NCBI GenBank assembly: GCA_009192285.1
Contig: CM018606.1
Span: forward strand, 124,001-188,000
Source of the DNA: Morchella semilibera
Taxonomy: Eukaryota > Ascomycota > Pezizomycetes > Pezizales > Morchellaceae
Direction of reading: 5' to 3'
Length of the DNA: 64,000 nt
Positions within the stretch are counted from its first letter, which is position 1, and each line of letters begins with the position of its first letter. Shown one piece after another: positions 59,701-64,000 of the stretch. A program made the translations under genes and the position numbers. The notes under the pieces were generated by a model, which searched no databases, was not told the origin of the DNA, and was given only the letters and a program-made list of their open reading frames with translations.

Positions 59701-62506
59701 ACTCCTAAGGCGCGATTAACATGTACGTATGCTACACATCCCCATACGCGCAATTCTGACAGACTTGGCTTAACGCCATACCACATCTCCCAAGGTGTTT
59801 TGAAGCTTCCGATTGGCTGAATGATACCTCTGGTAGGGCTTTTATTCTTCACATACACCGCCGCTGCCGCCGCGAGCGCCCAATAGGGTGCCGGCAATCC
59901 AGCGTCAGCCATCATGCTCCTGACTTCCTCGATAATCGTGCGATTAGCGCGTTCAGCGACTCCGTTCTGCTGCGGCGTGTACGGCATCGTGATTTGGTGC
60001 TGTACTCCTGATTCCCGGAGGTGCTGTTTAAACGCCGCGCTAGTGAATTCACCTCCGCCATCAGAGCGAAGCTTCTTCACTTTGTGTCCTTTATCTAGGT
60101 ATATACGCTCTACTAGCGCTTCCCAATCACGATAGACGCCGAAAGCATCTGACTTTTTCATCAACACATATAGGTGTGTGAACCGCGTGTAGTCGTCGAT
60201 TAGAATCATCCAGTATTTAGCGCCGCCTAACGAGCTAGGAAAAGGTCCTGCGAGATCAGTGTGTACTAATTCTAAAGGATGATTGGCTCTCGAGGCGCTA
60301 CTGACGCTGTTGAAGGTCTTCTTAGCGAGCTTACCGACACTACAATGCGAGCAATCTAGGTGCTCAACCGAGGTCATTTGAGGTACGTCGTCAGCATACT
60401 TATGCATCTCCTTGGTTGATTTTTCATTGAGATGCGCTAGTCTGCGGTGCCATAGCTTATATGCTTCCTTAGCAGGGCTCGTACTGGAGGCTGCAGATAG
60501 TGCTGTATTCTCCGTCCTGGCGGTTAGGAGAACGTATAGTCCTCCTATCTTGATGGCTTTCCCAAAGGGGGGGGTATCTACACTATTTTTCAGGTGCATG
60601 CCCTTACCTTGCACTAGGCTCATATGTACGCCTGAGTCATCTAACTGACTTACTGATAGCAGGGTGGTGTGTAGTCCTTCAACTAGGAGAACGTCTCTTA
60701 ACGTTAGTATGCTTTCCCTAGAGCTCCCCGTTTGGAGGCTAATCGATATGGTGCCTACGCCTACGGCGTCTACTAGCTCTCCATTCGCTATCCGAACCTG
60801 GTTTTCGCCGGGTAGGAGTTTCCTAAGACTCGTGAATATATCCGATCTCCAAGTCATGTGATGTGAGCAGCCGCTATCTATCAGATACAAGTTTTCTATT
60901 GGCCCGATTGATGCTAATTCGGCGCTTAGTGCTTCCTCTAGGGCGTTAAAGGAGTTGAACATCGCATTCTCGAGCCTGGAGCCTTGATTCGAGCTATTGC
61001 CGCCTCTTCCGGCGCTTCCTGCGCCTCCGCCTCTACCGCGAGGTCTCCATTTGGGCTTTCCTGCTACGTTTCCTCCTCCTGGTGCCCAGCACTTTTCGAT
61101 TTGGTGCCCTTTTCGACTGCAATTTGTGCAGGTTGGGATGGTGGCTGAATTAGGCTGCGAGTATAGGGCTATACCCTCTTTTATTCCCTGCTTTGCTCTT
61201 TGGGCTGCCTCGTGGCTTTTTAGCTGACGCACGGACCAGTCAAAATCTACCGGATGGTGTGCTTTTATGATGCCGCGGGAGATATCCCAATCACGAGGTA
61301 ATCCTTTCATTAGAGCAAAGTGAAGCTCCGACTTTGATACTACTTCTCCGTCGGTGGTAGCTATCTGCTTACTGTACTGTACGATTTTGGCGACATAGGA
61401 GTCAACCGATCCTTCATTGATGAGCTCTAGGCTATGCAGTAAGCCTCGGAGATGCTCCCCGTTATCCTCCATGGCAACCTTATCATCCGATTCCAGTAGC
61501 GTCCACAATTGTACGGGATCTTCGTTCATCTCATACCGGGCATAGAGTCTAGGACTCATTCCGAACAGTATCATCCCGCTTGCGAGGAGCTGTTTGTGTT
61601 CCCACTCGCCCTTTTTAAGCGATAGATATTTTGGGGTATATGGCATAGGCGCCGTTGGCGCTGATGCCGATGCTTCCGGTATCGGATGAGAGCTAAGAAG
61701 CTCTCTATCTCGTGAATCATAAATGGTTGCTGACCCATCATCACATAGGTTTTCAAAGGTGTATTCTCCAGATGTAATTCGCCACAATCTTTCCATCTGA
61801 AGCGCCTTTTTCATGTGTGAGCGCCACGTGGCGTAATTGGTATCAGTCAATTTTTCAACCCTTGCAGCCCAGCCCTTATCATTGGTTTCGGGCATCTTTG
61901 GCGCTTATTTCTTTTTATTTTTATCTTAGCGCTGCCGGGCTCATAACCTGATTTGATATCAGGACTGCGCTGAATTGAATAATGATACTATCTAATATCC
62001 AAAGAGGATATAGTCTTGCTTTTTATAGTAATCAAATAAAGAGAATTATCTGTATAAAGAAAATATCCGTACAAAGGAAGATCAGATAAAGAGATAAAGA
62101 GATAGCTGATTCGTCAGCTTCTTTATACATGGAGATAATCCAGCACCAGGTACGCAGCCTGATCTTACGTATATTTCCCTATTGCTAATCCTCAGGTGGG
62201 GTCTAGCCGCCCCAGTCTGACACCGCGGATGCGCCGGCGCCGTCGCCGTACCCCTCCGGTAGCTCCATACCCTCCTCGCCTCAGTCGGAAAGAATGGAGC
62301 CAAGGCTCATCTATGAGGATGCTGATGACGGCGAGTTGAGCTATAGTGATGGGTCCGCCACGGCATCGTTGTGCCCGATCGCCGATATAAAGCACAGGTA
62401 TGCAGTGAAAGAGAGGATGAAGGTGGCTCAGAGAAAGAAGCGGGCTCAGAGAAAGAGAAAGGTGCTGGGGTGGCTGGGGGAGGCACTTTGCTTTGGCCAG
62501 GCTTGA
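56799..62506 (+). CDS. Probable two-exon host gene whose intron now contains a copia element
   Basis: Exon 1 is 56799-56912 (38 codons, MALHLSGHNIW to EPHRYQ) and exon 2 is 62207-62506 (99 codons plus stop), giving 137 residues. An in-frame TAA lies just before the ATG. Exon 2 begins PPQSDTADAPAPSPYPSG, then an acidic stretch (EDADDGELSYSD) and a basic one (ERMKVAQRKKRAQRKRK). Without the element, exon 1 would run into CAG|GTACGC and a 57-nt intron (62150-62206) with a GCTAATC branch site and a TAG acceptor, the size of other introns here. The element sits one base inside that donor, and its first base pair recreates CAG|GT. No family is recognised for the protein, so the gene itself is moderately supported. 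Confidence 0.45.
56914..57110 (-). repeat. Copia 3' LTR
   Basis: 197 bp, identical by eye to the other LTR. The polypurine tract (TTGGGGAG on the minus strand) lies at 57111-57118, just inside it. Confidence 0.95.
57121..57300 (-). promoter_or_regulatory. Array of TGACTAA/TGACTCA-type sites inside the copia element
   Basis: About eight bZIP-like half or full sites (TGACTAATCA, TGACTGATCA, TGACTCA) lie in 180 noncoding bases between the polypurine tract and the coding region. Fungal Gcn4/Yap-type factors bind such sequences; a function here is inference. Confidence 0.5.
57419..61895 (-). CDS. Copia gag-pol coding region
   Basis: Reading from the right end: a Gag region (about 61.9-61.2 kb), zinc knuckle C-x2-C-x4-H-x4-C (CTNCSRKGHQIEKC), protease LIDSGCSHHMT, an integrase with HRRLAHLN...HCSVGK zinc site and DDE-type core (TDLAGPF, SDGGGEF), then reverse transcriptase with VHVDDIAFL and RNase H (ADYGGAYD, TAEAEYIA). 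Almost all of it is open, in two long frames. Confidence 0.93.
61929..61948 (-). other. Copia primer-binding site, half-tRNA-iMet type
   Basis: Directly inside the 5' LTR the minus strand reads GGTTATGAGCCCGG, complementary to the anticodon arm of initiator tRNA-Met. Drosophila copia is known to use this internal half-tRNA priming. Confidence 0.7.
61949..62145 (-). repeat. Copia 5' LTR
   Basis: 197 bp, TG...CA ends, matching the LTR at 56914-57110 without a visible difference. Confidence 0.95.
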
Positions 62507-63499
62507 ATAGTAGGAGGTGGGCAACACCATGTGGAGAGGCCACGCCAAATTTAGATTTTTGTGTGGGAGTATATTGTCTCCTGTATATAGGTTTGAGTGT
62601 TGGTATTGGTTAGTTTTGTGGATTCTATTATTTTGTCGTTTTGCTTGCCCTCCTTCCTTCTTTACTGGAACTAGTACCGTGCCTGTGCTTTCGGGGAAAT
62701 AGTTAGGTGTAGTTCTTGCGTATCTGGGGCTTATACGGAAGCCCTTTCCCGAGCCCATAGCTTACGGGGACTATTTTGGAAGGTCTGATACCAATCCAGA
62801 CATAATATAAATGACGGCGACAGAACGCCGGCTGTAGTACTACCGCACATCCTAGCTCAACCGGTATCACCTGACCCTTTCTGTTTGGTATCCTTCTGTG
62901 CGCATTTGGGGTACTAAGCTCTGGAGATCCTCTAAGTGTAGAGAGGTAATGTCGTGCAATATCACACGTCGGATATATCTCGAGCGTGCCTTGTCCTGAT
63001 CTCTACTGTAAGATGTAAAGAGGGTTGGCGTATGTTAAAGCCCTTGCGTCAAACAAACTTTAGAGACATTCTCCTAGTGCCTCCCCTGCGCGAAGTATCT
63101 CAGCTGCGTTGGTAAGCAGAGGGGCAATATTGTCGCAAAAGGTCAGATACAGTTGCCATCAACGTCTGTTTCACCTCTAATCAGATCATTATTATTTTTC
63201 CTTTCTTTTTCTTATTTCCTTTCCGAAACCTGGGGACACCGATGAGCCGCCCTTCAACACTACTCTTTTTTTCTCGACTGTCGAAGAAGGGACCCTGGCT
63301 TAGAATTTGACGCCATCCACTACGTCTTTAAAAAGCAATAGAACATGGGGAGAACCCGAACACCTACCATCACCCCTATACTATCCCCCACACACCCTCC
63401 CGCAACATAACTAACCATCCTGGAACGTCTCTAATTGTTTCCCCCCCCAAGAACCCCCATCTCGGACCCGCACCCGAAAGAGCGCATATCAACACTATC
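62507..63499. other. Intergenic, no gene seen
   Basis: Promoter region of the gene at the right edge; T/C-rich from about 63190. No motif or RNA gene is seen. Confidence 0.5.
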
Positions 63500-64000
63500 A
63501 TGTCTTCCACTAGCTCTCGATTTAGTAACCCCGAGAGCGTCAGCAGGGCAAACGAGAAACGAAAGGGATTTGAGTAAGTAGTTCCTCCCAGCCGTTCTGT
63601 TCCCAAACTCTGCTAGAAGCTCCCTCTACCGCGGCAAAGATGCAGTTTGGAGGAAATCCGGGCACAGATGAGGTCTTTTAAAGCTTGTGGCGGCTGCAAG
63701 AGGGGTGTACCGCTCTAGATGGGGGTCACACGATGACTAACCGAGTATAGAGATACTAGGCTTAGAAGGGAAGCTCTACCTCCCTCATCAATAACTTCCT
63801 CTGGATCCTCTGATTATGGACCCTCTGATAATGGGCCCTCCCACCATGGGTCCTCCCACTATGGGTCCTCCCACTATGGGTCCTCTGACTATGGATCCTC
63901 TGACTACGCTCAATCCGACTATGGATCCTCTGAATATGGTCCCTCTAACTATGGGCCCTCTGATTATGCAATCTCGCGCCCATCGTCCCTAATCCCCACC
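63500..64000 (+). CDS. Partial gene with SSDYG repeats, runs off the window
   Basis: Exon 1 (63500-63573) encodes MSSTSSRFSNPESVSRANEK and onwards to a GTAAGT donor. The simplest join is to an acceptor at 63750, restoring frame into DTRLRREALPPSSIT and then an 11-unit repeat of GSSDY/GPSDY type, open to the end of the window. That intron would be 177 nt, longer than others here, so a small middle exon may exist; one candidate frame around 63640-63710 reads SFKACGGCKRG. The low-complexity Ser/Asp/Tyr/Gly repeat is probably disordered. Function unknown. Confidence 0.5.
63803..63967 (+). repeat. Coding 15-bp minisatellite, 11 units
   Basis: Units such as GGATCCTCTGACTAT encode GSSDY with variants GPSDN, GPSHH, GSSHY, AQSDY, GSSEY and GPSNY. 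All units keep the frame. Confidence 0.9.

Larger units (their letters stand above)
56914..62145 (-). mobile_element. Ty1/copia-family LTR retrotransposon
   Basis: A 5.2-kb element read on the minus strand. It has two 197-bp LTRs (TG...CA) that look identical by eye and a 5-bp target duplication CCAGG (56909-56913 and 62146-62150). A primer-binding site and a polypurine tract adjoin the LTRs. Domain order Gag zinc knuckle, protease, integrase, reverse transcriptase, RNase H is the copia order. It looks nearly whole, with about one interruption at most, and very young because the LTRs have not diverged. Confidence 0.96.

Noticed and set aside
62192-62758. 188-codon minus-strand frame beside the copia element
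   Set aside because: It overlaps the better-supported + strand exon and has no motif; I cannot exclude it entirely.

Overview
The window looks like a gene-poor stretch of a filamentous ascomycete nuclear genome. Coding genes are broken by short introns of roughly 45-80 nt with GT...AG ends. Predicted proteins include an AA9 copper monooxygenase, a protoglobin, a glyoxalase-3-like protein, fungal FAD-linked oxidases and a RecQ helicase. There is also an intron-containing tRNA-Ile. The wide gaps between genes, many simple repeats, small inverted-repeat elements and a Ty1/copia element would suit a repeat-rich Pezizomycete, but the species is inference only. I see no operons, CRISPR arrays or bacterial-type systems.

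Layout. 0.2-2.7 kb (-): a secreted FAD-linked oxidase of the D-arabinono-lactone-oxidase type with six exons. 2.7-16.0 kb: no gene I can defend; hairpins, a 14-nt tandem repeat, a CTT tract and a degenerate dispersed motif that translates as xERINxIE. 16.0-17.2 kb (-): a seven-exon AA9 lytic polysaccharide monooxygenase. 18.8-22.9 kb: two divergently transcribed short-chain dehydrogenases with partly shared intron positions. 24.4-25.2 kb (+): a protoglobin with a C-terminal membrane segment. 25.6-26.6 kb (-): a glyoxalase-3-like protein. 31.5 kb (-): a small Cys/His-rich protein. 34.3 kb (-): tRNA-Ile(AAT). 37.3 kb (+): a 63-residue single-pass membrane protein. 40.6-42.3 kb (+): a second FAD-linked oxidase. 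43.6-46.3 kb (+): a ten-exon RecQ-like helicase. 47.5-49.7 kb (+): a JmjC-like cupin protein with a long charged coiled coil. 53.6-55.6 kb (-): two small unknown genes. 56.8-62.5 kb (+): a probable two-exon host gene whose intron appears to have been enlarged by a young, oppositely oriented Ty1/copia element at 56914-62145. 63.5 kb to the right edge (+): a partial gene with an 11-unit SSDYG-type repeat.

The genes do not form an obvious pathway. AA9 acts on cellulose or hemicellulose outside the cell, and the two FAD oxidases and two SDRs are generic redox enzymes with no backbone enzyme nearby, so I do not call a biosynthetic cluster. The most notable item is the copia insertion exactly on a 5' splice site, where the first LTR base recreates a GT donor. 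Other notable items are the xERINxIE motif series, three families of small inverted-repeat elements, two palindrome arrays, about 17 pure G or C runs of 10 bp or more, and a JmjC-like protein lacking the usual iron ligands.

Exon boundaries were assigned by hand from splice signals, frame continuity and family motifs. They should be read as models without transcript support.
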